64,000 nucleotides of DNA. It comes from Yamadazyma tenuis (lineage: Eukaryota; Ascomycota; Pichiomycetes; Serinales; Debaryomycetaceae). Below the pieces are notes generated by a model. It searched no databases and was not told the origin of the DNA. It saw only the letters and a list, made by a program, of their open reading frames with translations. The DNA lies in contig NC_089464.1 of the NCBI RefSeq assembly GCF_029203305.1, forward strand, positions 992,001-1,056,000, given 5' to 3'. Shown piece by piece: positions 48,101 to 57,955 of the stretch (its first letter is position 1; each line of letters starts with the position of its first letter). Made by a program: the position numbers and the translations under genes.

Positions 48101-49961
48101 TACCATAACCGTAAGTGATGTTGCAGTCTGGTTTGGAAGAGATTTCAAAGCTCAGATCGCTACCGTTGTTTTGTTCCGACTACTCAAGAAGACAAAGTGT
48201 CGTGTTACTCCAGCTTGGGAGAAAGTTATCAAGATTATTCTCACTCTTTACGAAAGCTGTCTTGTGGACCCTAACATGTACAGTGAGTTTCAGAAGACGC
48301 TTTCACTTCCTCTGTTAACGAGAGCGAAGCCACGTTATATTATCAACCGCTCCAAGCCTTTGAGAGAGTCAGGTCTTTTGCTGACATTTTCGTCATTTTT
48401 GAAGGGATATTCTGATGAACCACCTGAGCCTACTGACCTGGAGGTTGAAAGTACATTAAGCACTATTGACTGTGTCAAGTCGTTGGATTTAGTTGCTTTG
48501 TTTAAGACTGTAGCTGAGGGAGGTCAAGAAAACAAAATTTTATTGGCCCAGCTATTGGTAGATGCTATACCAGAGAAGCTCGATGATGTTCTGAAACGGT
48601 ATTACGAGCTGGAGGTGTTGTTCATCACTGAAAACCTGGTATTTTTGGCATTATTGTCCAATGACAAGCTATTATTCAAAAAAATAATCCAGAAGATCTC
48701 TAAAGTAGGAGGAACTTTGAGCAAAAAAGGCGATTTGAGAATGGCGGTTTATGAATTGGTGCTATGGAAAGAATTAAGTACTCTCACCGATGATCCTCTG
48801 GCTGAAGATGAAATTGTCGGAAACATAGAGTTACCACTAGGAAGTGTTCTTTCTCTTGATAAGGATATCTTAACTAAATTCGGTGAGCCATTGATAAGCC
48901 CTTTGATTTCGCTCGTGAGCACCTCGTCTACTTTAAGCCAACAGCTACTTTCTTCCAAGCAGTATTGGAAAGTACTTCGTTCTATTGGAGCGATTCCTGT
49001 ATTTTCCTCCAAGGTGCTAGGACTCACAGAATCACTAATCAAAGAATCTGTAGACGATATCTCGCCAGAAAATTTTATGTTGGTGTTAGGTCTTTTGGAT
49101 GAAATCTCATCTGTTGGAGCATTTGCAGCACAATGGGAACAAGACTCTTCAAATCATGCCAAAGCACAAGGTAAAGAGGATAAAAGCAAGTATCTTCGTG
49201 AACTCATCAATACCTCAAAGAAGTCAATTGCTCTTACTTCGGAATTGCTGTATGTGTTTGGAAAAGATGGGTTCACCCGCGATAATGCTGGGTATCCATT
49301 AGTACAAGCGTTAGCCCACCAATGTTTCAATCCTTGTCGTGAAGTACGTTCCACCGCTTTAAATACGCTCAAATCAACCGTTCTCACCGCCGTGGAGTCT
49401 CACGACAACCAACTTCCTCCAGCCGGCCTTTTCCAGTTTGGTCTCTTCCCCCTTTTAGGTGAATTGGCTAAGCCTTCAGTTATTCAAACGGACCCTCAAG
49501 GGTTTGTGACCACTCAGGTCGAAGCGTTGTCCTTGTGCAGCAAAGTGTTTCTTCATTTTATCGGAAAGTTCCTGGAAGAGGAAATTCAAATCACTTGGAT
49601 TGGAATCCTTGATGGGTTTAAATCTTTCGACGATATTCAGAAAGCAGCAACCACCGAAGACAATTCTGCCAATCATGAATCGGGTATGGAATTGTTGAAG
49701 AACATGTTATTGGTTCTTCAGAGCGGAGGGGTTCTCTCGCCAGAAAATAAGGAGTTATGGGAACCTACTTGGACCAAGGTTAGCTCGATCTACAGCGAAT
49801 TACGGCCTGAGAGTGAAGCTAAAGAAGAACCTGCTGATACTACAGCAACTGGATCACGGTCAAATGCAGATCCCGCCACAGAGACTATAGATCCTGTCAT
49901 AGAGCAAAGTGCAGAAGATGCACAAGCCACTGTTTCAAATGACACAGATGAAGTAGATTAA
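45111..49961 (+). CDS. GEA2: Gea1/Gea2-type Arf guanine-nucleotide exchange factor
   Basis: A 1616-residue large Arf-GEF of the GBF1/Gea family. N-terminal dimerisation and homology-upstream regions precede the Sec7 domain at about residues 640-860 (FNKKPSLGLAALVRHGFI, the catalytic FRLPGEAQQIER with Glu734, FSIILLNTDLHNP). Homology-downstream regions follow to the end. An insert of two 36-base repeats lies inside the Sec7 domain (see repeat). The first 160 residues are more variable. It activates Arf1/Arf2 at the early Golgi. BFA-sensitivity residues are ambiguous. In S. cerevisiae GEA2 (YEL022W) is next to URA3 (YEL021W), the same as here, which supports the orthology. GEA1 and GEA2 are a duplicate pair only in the post-duplication lineage. 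Confidence 0.93.
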   Translation: MNRNNPGIAGVSPHLFGSHVNSNVLSSRGTPEPSTDVGMSGYNLTFHVQSSIAATGAFSSFAIDPLTLAITECMAMLLAMRKVSRYQQSGMAAILGSGNDFFGGTGADDDLLTTNLGFAPTNRHGSHGPPHPNGTAHPSTAMPLVLSFVQLRSMLLEATDIEVLDSLTVLQPFLLVVKLPLTSGRITAMALEAISRFLQYGVLTDRSPNLGPTLGQICSALTHCRFEAADQSSDDAVLLKVLRLMEAVATSPHAGLLPNDVVLEVVQTCLSLACNKKRSEVLRRAAEMAIGNITARIFARLSELPEQESGSVVVGELPEDVIGAAAARKESGEETDKEDLQKGSIDTKDTGTELSPTVNSESNFTEPTEDLAEDDRVLEDKDSNSDDGFDVSALIEFTSILISMISPSNQYQHMESTRVLALRLINTAVEVSGHHFYTHPSLMSLFTDPVSKHVLQIIATVESPALLEVAWRVFATMAVVLGPHLKSQIELTFSLMFNAVGSQSSTSSSKASTGLGATARASSSVVAGSTFASPTAKEMFLELLSLLWTRDPYFFTRLYADYDCDFDRADLARQLIEFICTLALPELARVSTDNVPPLCLEGLLSFVNGINERVKKGQFLESLSDLDEVPRRLSNKANKKAFVECTDEFNKKPSLGLAALVRHGFIKDPNDIAEVSQFMYNKLGRLNKKVLGEYLAKSSNKDLLKHFMSLFDYEGLRVDEAIRLLLKTFRLPGEAQQIERIVETFASRYAECQEVIKETEKEEKQPDLKETEKEEKQPDLKEADQPDVLTVRPDEDSVFVLSFSIILLNTDLHNPQVKKHMTLEAYKKNLRGQYNGGDNYPEWYLSKIYSSIRDREIIMPEEHHGTEKWFDDVWNNVVSAEALANNDLHEEVIDDISVYDKNLFADTVGVITKTLVQIFNEATDDHIITRLMSTIDKSVNICLQYGILEPVDLLIGLLADLTTLTDPAGLKRNKDESDDNLRDEIPITQIKLEGKDDTITVSDVAVWFGRDFKAQIATVVLFRLLKKTKCRVTPAWEKVIKIILTLYESCLVDPNMYSEFQKTLSLPLLTRAKPRYIINRSKPLRESGLLLTFSSFLKGYSDEPPEPTDLEVESTLSTIDCVKSLDLVALFKTVAEGGQENKILLAQLLVDAIPEKLDDVLKRYYELEVLFITENLVFLALLSNDKLLFKKIIQKISKVGGTLSKKGDLRMAVYELVLWKELSTLTDDPLAEDEIVGNIELPLGSVLSLDKDILTKFGEPLISPLISLVSTSSTLSQQLLSSKQYWKVLRSIGAIPVFSSKVLGLTESLIKESVDDISPENFMLVLGLLDEISSVGAFAAQWEQDSSNHAKAQGKEDKSKYLRELINTSKKSIALTSELLYVFGKDGFTRDNAGYPLVQALAHQCFNPCREVRSTALNTLKSTVLTAVESHDNQLPPAGLFQFGLFPLLGELAKPSVIQTDPQGFVTTQVEALSLCSKVFLHFIGKFLEEEIQITWIGILDGFKSFDDIQKAATTEDNSANHESGMELLKNMLLVLQSGGVLSPENKELWEPTWTKVSSIYSELRPESEAKEEPADTTATGSRSNADPATETIDPVIEQSAEDAQATVSNDTDEVD
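47382..47453 (+). repeat. Two tandem 36-base units inside the GEA Sec7 domain
   Basis: Unit 1 (47382-47417) and unit 2 (47418-47453) encode almost the same charged 12-residue segment, ETEKEEKQPDLK. A third, partly matching piece (EADQPD) follows. The last residue pair differs by a TTG-to-CTG change, so unit 2 reads Ser instead of Leu under the CTG-Ser code. Confidence 0.9.
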
Positions 49962-50042
49962 ACTTAATACTCAATTATTGCACATCATCGAAATCGCACC
50001 AAAAAAAAACTCATCTCTATCTCCACTAAGATTGATCTCAAG

Positions 50043-50843
50043 ATGGTTACTACTCAATCGTACACCCAAAGAGCTGAAATTCACCCATCTCCAGTGGCTC
50101 AGCGACTTCTTCGACTCATGGACTCCAAGAAGACCAACCTTTGTGCTTCGGTTGATGTCAGAACCACCAGTGAACTCCTCTCCCTCATCGACAAGCTCGG
50201 ACCATACATTTGTCTTGTTAAAACTCATATCGACATTGTGGATGACTTCTCGTATGAAGGAACTATCGTTCCTCTTCTTGAACTTTCGAAGAAACATAAC
50301 TTCATGGTTTTTGAAGACAGAAAGTTTGCAGACATCGGAAACACTGTCAGATCCCAATACGTTGGAGGTGCGTACAAAATTGCCCAATGGTCTGATATCA
50401 CTAATGCCCACGGTGTCACCGGAGCTGGTGTTGTACAAGGCTTGAAACAGGGAGCTCAAGAAACTACCCAGGAACCAAGAGGACTTTTGATGTTGGCAGA
50501 GTTGTCATCAAAAGGTTCTTTAGCATTCGGTGAGTATACGGATAAGACCGTTGAAATAGCCAAGACTGACAAAGAGTTTGTCATTGGATTTATCGCTCAA
50601 AGAGATATGGGTGGCCGTGAAGAAGGGTTTGACTGGCTTATAATGACCCCTGGAGTTGGTTTGGATGACAAAGGCGATGGCTTGGGTCAACAGTACCGTA
50701 CTGTTGATGAAGTGGTCAGTACTGGAACTGATATTATCATTGTAGGAAGAGGTCTCTTTGGTAAAGGAAGAGATCCTGACGTAGAAGGAAAGAGATATAG
50801 AGATGCTGGATGGGCTGCATACCAAAAGAGATGTGGTAATTAG
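50043..50843 (+). CDS. URA3: Orotidine 5'-phosphate decarboxylase
   Basis: A 266-residue enzyme, the last step of de novo UMP synthesis. The active site [12 protein letters not shown] is complete (Lys94 with the neighbouring Asp residues), as are [11 protein letters not shown] and the C-terminal phosphate loop [11 protein letters not shown]. Length agrees with the yeast enzyme (267). It follows GEA on the same strand with only 81 bases between, so the promoter is short or lies within the GEA 3' end. An A-run (50001-50009) stands about 35 bases before the start. Confidence 0.98.
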   Translation: MVTTQSYTQRAEIHPSPVAQRLLRLMDSKKTNLCASVDVRTTSELLSLIDKLGPYICLVKTHIDIVDDFSYEGTIVPLLELSKKHNFMVFEDRKFADIGNTVRSQYVGGAYKIAQWSDITNAHGVTGAGVVQGLKQGAQETTQEPRGLLMLAELSSKGSLAFGEYTDKTVEIAKTDKEFVIGFIAQRDMGGREEGFDWLIMTPGVGLDDKGDGLGQQYRTVDEVVSTGTDIIIVGRGLFGKGRDPDVEGKRYRDAGWAAYQKRCGN

Positions 50844-50923
50844 GGTAGGTAAGTATTGTACACTATGTGAACATTAACCATATACGACGACGTGAAATAT
50901 CTACAAGAATCTATATACATGTA

Positions 50924-52153
50924 CTAGTAGTCTCTATCCAGCAATCGGGTTCTCATGATTTCAAAAACCAATAACCCAATAGAGGTGGCAGGTATAGTGG
51001 TCAAAGCATTTCTGGCAAACCCTTTATAAGCCATATTGAACCAGGTTTGTCTTGTTTTCCTCTTCATCCGAAGCACCTGGTGGTATGTGTCAATGTACGA
51101 GTTATAGTACACTTTGAAAAAGGGTCTTCTATGTGATGTTTTGCGTGAAGAATTGAAGATGTCTAGTGCTTCGAGCCTTGATAAGTGCAAGTTCTGAATT
51201 TTTGAGATGGGATATTGAACAGCCAATAACATCCAGGCGGCCGAAGCACCAGCGAGAAGCACGAATGAGGACCGCAAGATCTTGGCCAGCCGTTTTTCTT
51301 CGAACCTCGTCAACTCCTCGTCTATCTCGTAACTCCCTATATTGGCGAAAAGCCTCTGAAAGAATCTTTTCACTTTCCGCAACCCTTTAACAACGGATAT
51401 GGTTGCACCATAGCATTGATTCTTGACGACTTCAAACGTGCAAAAGTAGAAAGCAAATCCAAAACTCTCCTTTATTAGTGAAAACCCATACCCTGCAAAT
51501 ACTCCCACAAGTCCTATTTCTTTAAGCTTATTTAGCCCATACACCCATAGGTTCAGGTGCTTCCCATTAATGATATCTGCAGTCGAAGACCGGGCATAGA
51601 TCGCATCCACCGGAGCGGCGGCTAGTGACTGAGCTATACCAGCCACAAACCCAGCTCTCCAAGTATCAATTGGAGAATACTGGAGTGGACCCCAACTAGA
51701 AGTTGAGCGACTGCTTTTACCACCATCGAAGTGGTCCAAGCTTGACAAGTAAGTTCCATAGAGAATAAGACCAGTAGCAGAATTGGCGAGAAGCGGCGGT
51801 AGCACCTGTTCAGGAATAAGACGCCAACCTTGTTTGTTCACGGCCTTTACTAGAAGTGCAAGTGATGAGTGAGTGGTGAAGCGCCAGGGTTTCAAGTTTA
51901 TACCTTCGTTGACGTGTGCAAGCGTACGGATGTGCGCCAAGTAGTCGAAACGCGAGGGCCGGAACAACTTAACAGGTGTTCTCATATAAAGCGCTTGGAG
52001 CTGATAGATGAGAGCTCGAACACCCGCTGTGGAAACGGTAACGGCTTGGTTGTTTTTGGAGGTGGAGAGGTCCTCTCCACTTGAAGGAGTCATTGTAACA
52101 CTATCAAGAGAATCCAATGAACTACCTCGTAGCGTGGATATGTTGTTTTGCAT
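50924..52153 (-). CDS. Divergent mitochondrial-carrier-family protein
   Basis: A 409-residue protein. The N-terminal ~110 residues have no match I know. From there a weak carrier-family layout is visible: six hydrophobic stretches and fragments of the P-x-[DE]-x-x-[KR] signatures (APVDAIYAR and YPISKIQ) plus a final repeat of the carrier type (YKGFARNALTTIPATSIGLLVFEIMR in parts). The signatures are degenerate, so transport is uncertain and the protein could be an outer-membrane carrier-like factor. No substrate is suggested. It lies tail to tail with URA3. Confidence 0.7.
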   Translation of the reverse strand: MQNNISTLRGSSLDSLDSVTMTPSSGEDLSTSKNNQAVTVSTAGVRALIYQLQALYMRTPVKLFRPSRFDYLAHIRTLAHVNEGINLKPWRFTTHSSLALLVKAVNKQGWRLIPEQVLPPLLANSATGLILYGTYLSSLDHFDGGKSSRSTSSWGPLQYSPIDTWRAGFVAGIAQSLAAAPVDAIYARSSTADIINGKHLNLWVYGLNKLKEIGLVGVFAGYGFSLIKESFGFAFYFCTFEVVKNQCYGATISVVKGLRKVKRFFQRLFANIGSYEIDEELTRFEEKRLAKILRSSFVLLAGASAAWMLLAVQYPISKIQNLHLSRLEALDIFNSSRKTSHRRPFFKVYYNSYIDTYHQVLRMKRKTRQTWFNMAYKGFARNALTTIPATSIGLLVFEIMRTRLLDRDY

Positions 52154-52406
52154 TTGTGGAGGTACCGTGACGAAATGTTGTTTTCGCGGCTGTCGATGAT
52201 TTGAGATGAGATAAAGAGTGTTAAGTCTACGGCATGCGGTGTTTGGTTAATTTTACGTCCTTGACCTGGCAAGGTGGTTTGTATTTGTTGTATCTCAATA
52301 GACAAGGGGACAATTCGAGTACCAACTTGTTCAGTGTGTAATTTATATCAAGTACCTAGAGGCATATTGGCGGATTGAGGACTGAGAGTGTCTGCTTGTT
52401 GGAGAT

Positions 52407-53300
52407 TCATGAGTCTCGGTACAACAAGATCTCACTCTGCTTGAAGTACCGTCTGGCATCCTCATCTATCAACACCAAACTTAAATAAGTCCTCACACTG
52501 AACTTCTTATTCACATCCTTATATGTGGGAATGAGATCGAACCCACCCAAAAAAAGCCGAATAGGAATAGTTTCTCCCTTGACAGGAGCACCATCCATAA
52601 TCTCAAACCGCACCACCGTCTCACTATCGGTGACTTGATTGGGAGCAGCACCCACAGTTTCTCGTCTAATTAATGAGATCTCCATGTGCTTGATTTTGAG
52701 CCGGGCTAACAAGAAGTAGATTTTACCCATAATGCCCGACTTGAGAGAGTAGCGTGATTTCAGGTACTCAAACTCTATATGAAGACAATCTAAGATCCCC
52801 ACATCCATTTTGACGATTGACAGAGGACTTTCATTGGGAACTTCGGTGATTTGGTAAACCCAAAGTTCCTTCTCCCTGGTAATCTCCAGCAGTGATCTCC
52901 GTGAAACGGAGACTTTGATGTAGTAACGTAGACGAACGTTTTTTCCCCGGTAACTTTCATACTGCTTCTCAACGTTCTTGAACTCAAATGGATAGGTTTC
53001 CTGATGTGTAAGCACCAGCGGTTCTGCCAATTCAGTTGCCAACGTGAGAAACTCAGATGCCGTTATGGAGTCGGTGCTGGTCTCAATTGACCCAAGAAGT
53101 TGGACTTTGACCCCTGTATGTTCGACTTTCCGTCCTTCCTTGGTACGGATCGTGACGGATCCTTTGACGGTTTCACCATCCTTGTACACCGGGAGCTTAT
53201 CTATTCTTCCCTGGGGGTTTTTGACATCAACGTGCTTACGAGAATCTTCGGCTTCAAGACGTATCTCGATGTCCACCGGAGCTTTGAAGAAAATGGACAT
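52407..53300 (-). CDS. VPS26: Vps26, retromer arrestin-fold subunit
   Basis: A 297-residue protein beginning MSIFFKAPVDIEIRLEAED. Family motifs: HTGVKVQLLGSIE, TYPFEFKNVEKQYESYRGKNVRLRYYIKVSVSR (in parts), VGILDCLHIEFEY, KHMEISLIRRETVG and IPIRLFLGGFDLIPTYKDVNKKFSVRTYLSLVLIDE in parts. With Vps35 and Vps29 it retrieves cargo such as the CPY receptor Vps10 from endosomes to the trans-Golgi. Yeast Pep8 is 379 residues, so this is shorter, lacking the long C-terminal tail. CPY itself is encoded at 7258-8871. In S. cerevisiae PEP8 (YJL053W) neighbours TDH1 (YJL052W); here a GAPDH gene is two genes away. Confidence 0.95.
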   Translation of the reverse strand: MSIFFKAPVDIEIRLEAEDSRKHVDVKNPQGRIDKLPVYKDGETVKGSVTIRTKEGRKVEHTGVKVQLLGSIETSTDSITASEFLTLATELAEPLVLTHQETYPFEFKNVEKQYESYRGKNVRLRYYIKVSVSRRSLLEITREKELWVYQITEVPNESPLSIVKMDVGILDCLHIEFEYLKSRYSLKSGIMGKIYFLLARLKIKHMEISLIRRETVGAAPNQVTDSETVVRFEIMDGAPVKGETIPIRLFLGGFDLIPTYKDVNKKFSVRTYLSLVLIDEDARRYFKQSEILLYRDS

Positions 53301-53634
53301 TTAAGGTCGTTATGGAGGTGTTTTTGGAGGGCAGTGCGAAGTTGATATATTGGCCATCACGTGATACAATACCAATCTTACTGTGAGATTCAAGAGTCGA
53401 CAAGGGTTAGGTTAGAATAGATTGTACACAGTAGGCTAGTTATGTATGCAAGTCAGTGTCCGTGATTATCTGGTAACTTGAGCTCATATTAATTTGTATT
53501 TGATAAAACGGCCGATTACTAACTGTTGCAAATGACCGATAAGTGCGTTAGTGAGATATTGAGGAGTACAAAACTTTTCATATCTGCTACATTTTCCAAC
53601 ATCAAGCTTCACTTTCCAGCTTCAAAGTATTTCG
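53301..53634. promoter_or_regulatory. Divergent promoter of VPS26 and YIM1-like gene
   Basis: These 334 bases contain the palindrome ATCACGTGAT at 53356-53365, a full match to the Cbf1 site RTCACRTG. It is 56-65 bases upstream of the VPS26 start. No ORF or RNA gene is seen. Confidence 0.5.
53356..53365. promoter_or_regulatory. Cbf1-type palindrome ATCACGTGAT
   Basis: A 10-base perfect palindrome with a CACGTG core and the flanks preferred by Cbf1. It lies in the divergent promoter near the VPS26 side. Occupancy is unknown. Confidence 0.4.
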
Positions 53635-54735
53635 ATGTTTAACTCTCCGATCTTGGAATCTACAAGTCCGGTTTACCAAAACTACAAAACCACTCAATTG
53701 GAGCTAATTCCAAAGCCCATCAATCTCACCAAGAAACTCGATGGCACTTATGGAGCTGGACAAGATGATGTCCTTGTTAAGATCCACTATGCCAGTTTCA
53801 ATCCCATTGACATACTTTTAAAAGGTATTGTCAGTCCATGGGTAAACTATTTACGTGGAAACTTTGGACTTTGTAACGACTATTCTGGAGTTGTAGTGGA
53901 TATTGGTGATAAAGCTGCTGAGAAATTGGGCTTGCGAATTGGTGACGAGGTCTGTGGACAAACATCACAAACAGCATACACCAACACTTTGACTGAGTAT
54001 GTGATGTTCGAAGGAAGTCACTACCCCAAGGGCTGGGGGATGTTGAAGAAACCAGAGAATTTAACGATGGCTGAGGCCGGTTCCTTTGGAATGGTTTACT
54101 CAACTGCTGTTTTGTTGAAGAAAACAGCAGTATTCAATGAAAGCACTAAAGTATTGGTGAACGGGGCGTCAACCTCTGTTGGAAAGTACCTTATAAGTCT
54201 TTTAAAGTTAGACCCCCGAGCCACTGAGGTGGTTGCAATTTGTTCGGGACGGTCTGCACCTTTAATAAAGGAGTTGGGTGCTCACAAGATTATCGACTAT
54301 ACCCAAACCAACTCAATTGTGAATGAAGTCTTGGATGAGTGTAAGGACCGTTTGTTTGATGTTTATTTTGACTGTCGTGGTAACGACAAGCTTTTATATC
54401 ACGTAACTTTTTTTCTTAAAGAAGATGGTGTGTATGCCAGTTGTGGTGGAGGTAAAAAGTTGGATTTGGCCAATGCTAGTTTAATGGGAATGTTTACGTT
54501 TCCGTTTTTGAAAAAGGTCTTGCTTTCTGCAGTAGGGCTTCTTAAAATTAAGATTGTCTATTGCGTGGTGAAACCGGGCCTTGGGTACGAAGATGTCAAA
54601 GAGTACTTTGAGCTGGGGAAGATAAAACCTCATATCGACACTGTGTTTAGTTTTGACGATTACCAGAAGGCATACGAGTACTTAGTTGAAGGAAAAAACA
54701 ATGGTAAGATCGTGGTGGAGATTGTGAAGAGCTGA
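53635..54735 (+). CDS. YIM1-like quinone oxidoreductase (MDR family)
   Basis: A 366-residue medium-chain reductase. Motifs are the N-terminal YASFNPIDILLKG, CNDYSGVVVDIG, the nucleotide-binding loop VLVNGASTSVGKYLI, and the C-terminal YLVEGKNNGKIVVEIVKS. No zinc ligands of alcohol dehydrogenases are present, so it is the zinc-free type. It is close in layout to yeast Yim1 and Ast1/2, lipid-particle or plasma-membrane-associated proteins whose substrates are not known. A function in quinone or aldehyde reduction is inferred from the family. It converges on the GAPDH gene. Confidence 0.88.
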   Translation: MFNSPILESTSPVYQNYKTTQLELIPKPINLTKKLDGTYGAGQDDVLVKIHYASFNPIDILLKGIVSPWVNYLRGNFGLCNDYSGVVVDIGDKAAEKLGLRIGDEVCGQTSQTAYTNTLTEYVMFEGSHYPKGWGMLKKPENLTMAEAGSFGMVYSTAVLLKKTAVFNESTKVLVNGASTSVGKYLISLLKLDPRATEVVAICSGRSAPLIKELGAHKIIDYTQTNSIVNEVLDECKDRLFDVYFDCRGNDKLLYHVTFFLKEDGVYASCGGGKKLDLANASLMGMFTFPFLKKVLLSAVGLLKIKIVYCVVKPGLGYEDVKEYFELGKIKPHIDTVFSFDDYQKAYEYLVEGKNNGKIVVEIVKS

Positions 54736-54886
54736 GATGCCCAAGATCTGAGATGAATTCAGAGTTAGATTCATAGTATGAACATAAAGTATTTTAAAGC
54801 AGGAAATTTTTGCAACCAATCTCAATGAGAATCAAAACTACGAGATTAATATTCCTTCAACCCTTTCATATATTTGTATATACTAC

Positions 54887-56198
<1,312 letters not shown>

Positions 56199-57506
56199 CT
56201 ATACTTTTCCGGCTCCGTGTAAACTTAGTATTCTCTTAGTTTTGTCTCTAACGATCTCCTCACAATATGCGGTGAGTCGCTGCAATTTGAGGCCTGCAGC
56301 CGCAGTCCTAGCTTCGAGTTTTTCACCTTCGTACTTCTCAAACATGAATCCTCCCTCAAGATGCTGCTCCTCAATGAGATGATGGAGCTCATTCACATAC
56401 TCAGGCTCTTTAGGGGGTTTTAATCCATGGAGTCTTGCGCCTTTTAGTGCCAACTCCTGACTCGACTCCTGTCTCATCGCATCACTAGTAGGAAGTTGTA
56501 ACCGGCCACTGAAATACCTTGCCAAAACACTCGACTGTGCTTCAGCCATGGGGAACGGACTCACATCTTTGCCCAACCCCACAAATACCAAGGACGGATC
56601 TTCGACGTAGAAAATGTGTTTGTACAAGTTCTTGATGTAGCGTGATTCGCACAAGGGGATCTTCAAGAATGGCACATCATAGAAGTAGCCAGTGCAGAAG
56701 ATGATCTGGTCAATTTTTATGGTTTTGTCTTCAAAAGTAGCTGCATGGTGATTCACGTTGTATTCGTCGATTCTAGGAATAATTTCGAGGTATGGATGTC
56801 TGATCTTGTTCAAAATTGACTCTTCATCGCATGAAACATACACTTTTTTAGCAGTGGAGCTCACTTGCACGGCAATGTCACACCCACTAGATGAGCCCCC
56901 GACCACCAACACCGTCTTGTCGGCATACTTCTTAGCACTGTTGTAGAATTTGGCGTGGATGACTGACTTGGGGTCCTTTTGTTGCCATTCCTCGAGTCCC
57001 TTGACGGATGGGTAAATGGGCTTTTCAAAATGGCCGTTTGCTACCACTATGGCATCATAATGTTTGGTTGACAAGTTTCCGGTCGTCACATTTTCACTGG
57101 TGACGGCCCAATCGTTAGTTTTTTCCACAGAAACAACTTTGGTGTTCAAATGCAAATTGAAGGGACCGATGGTTTTGGCGTATTTCTGCAAATAGTCAAT
57201 GACAGATGTTCTGAATAAAAACTTGCTACCTTCAGGGAATGGAAAATCGGTGAACTGCATGCACCGGGCTGGAAGGTTAGTTTCTAAGTTGTCGTAGATG
57301 GGGGAAAAGTTGTACACTTTGTTGGCCTCAAGGTCGTTAGTATCATTGTACTTTTCTTTGCTAGAAGAATAGTTCCAAATCCCACCGACATTTGATCTGG
57401 GGTCGTAGACATCGATACCAAACTCAAATGGCTCTCCATTCAAAGCCCTTATCAGGGCCAATCCACTGGGGCCAGCTCCAATGACACAGACTCGTTTGAA
57501 TGCCAT
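56199..57506 (-). CDS. FMO1: Flavin-containing monooxygenase (FMO1-like)
   Basis: A 435-residue enzyme. The FAD-binding GAGPSGLALIRAL is at the N-terminus, the NADPH-binding VVGGSSSGCDIA is near residue 200, and the family signature region FCTGYFYDVPFL follows. Yeast Fmo1 oxidises thiols with NADPH and oxygen and helps the ER keep an oxidising redox state. Length agrees (Fmo1 432). The ATG at 57504-57506 (MAFKRVCVIGAGPSG) begins directly at the FAD fold, with no signal peptide. Confidence 0.92.
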   Translation of the reverse strand: MAFKRVCVIGAGPSGLALIRALNGEPFEFGIDVYDPRSNVGGIWNYSSSKEKYNDTNDLEANKVYNFSPIYDNLETNLPARCMQFTDFPFPEGSKFLFRTSVIDYLQKYAKTIGPFNLHLNTKVVSVEKTNDWAVTSENVTTGNLSTKHYDAIVVANGHFEKPIYPSVKGLEEWQQKDPKSVIHAKFYNSAKKYADKTVLVVGGSSSGCDIAVQVSSTAKKVYVSCDEESILNKIRHPYLEIIPRIDEYNVNHHAATFEDKTIKIDQIIFCTGYFYDVPFLKIPLCESRYIKNLYKHIFYVEDPSLVFVGLGKDVSPFPMAEAQSSVLARYFSGRLQLPTSDAMRQESSQELALKGARLHGLKPPKEPEYVNELHHLIEEQHLEGGFMFEKYEGEKLEARTAAAGLKLQRLTAYCEEIVRDKTKRILSLHGAGKV

Positions 57507-57955
57507 TAGTTGTAATAGAAAAGTTTGTCGGAGACAAAATTCCTATTCGGGTGGTGTGATATGTATGCGCACCACTGCGAAATTGTGTGCAATGTCACCC
57601 GACCATTCCGCCTATTATACCATAGGGCCCTCGTAGAACAGAATCTGTTAGATGAAAGCTTATGTTTGAGAGGTGCTTGTTTGTGTAAAAAATCGGGTGC
57701 TGATTACTCAAAGAAATCTGGCTAATATTTGACTTTTAGATGGAACTTTGTTCAGTTGTGGCTGCAAATTTGTTATCACTTAACACCGAACACTAATACT
57801 TAATAGCCAACTTTATATTATACGTATAAGAAGATGAAAAGAAAGCACCACTGGCCACGAACCAGCATGGCCTGAAAGCAACGCCAAACTCAATCCACCT
57901 GGTGTCGTTTAACAGTTCTCCTATGGTGTAAACTAAATATCCATATGCGAGGCAC
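57507..57955. other. Intergenic region upstream of FMO1
   Basis: These 449 bases hold the FMO promoter and the 3' side of the transcription-factor gene. The only notable element is a 12-base palindrome TTATACGTATAA at 57818-57829. I see no gene. Confidence 0.4.
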
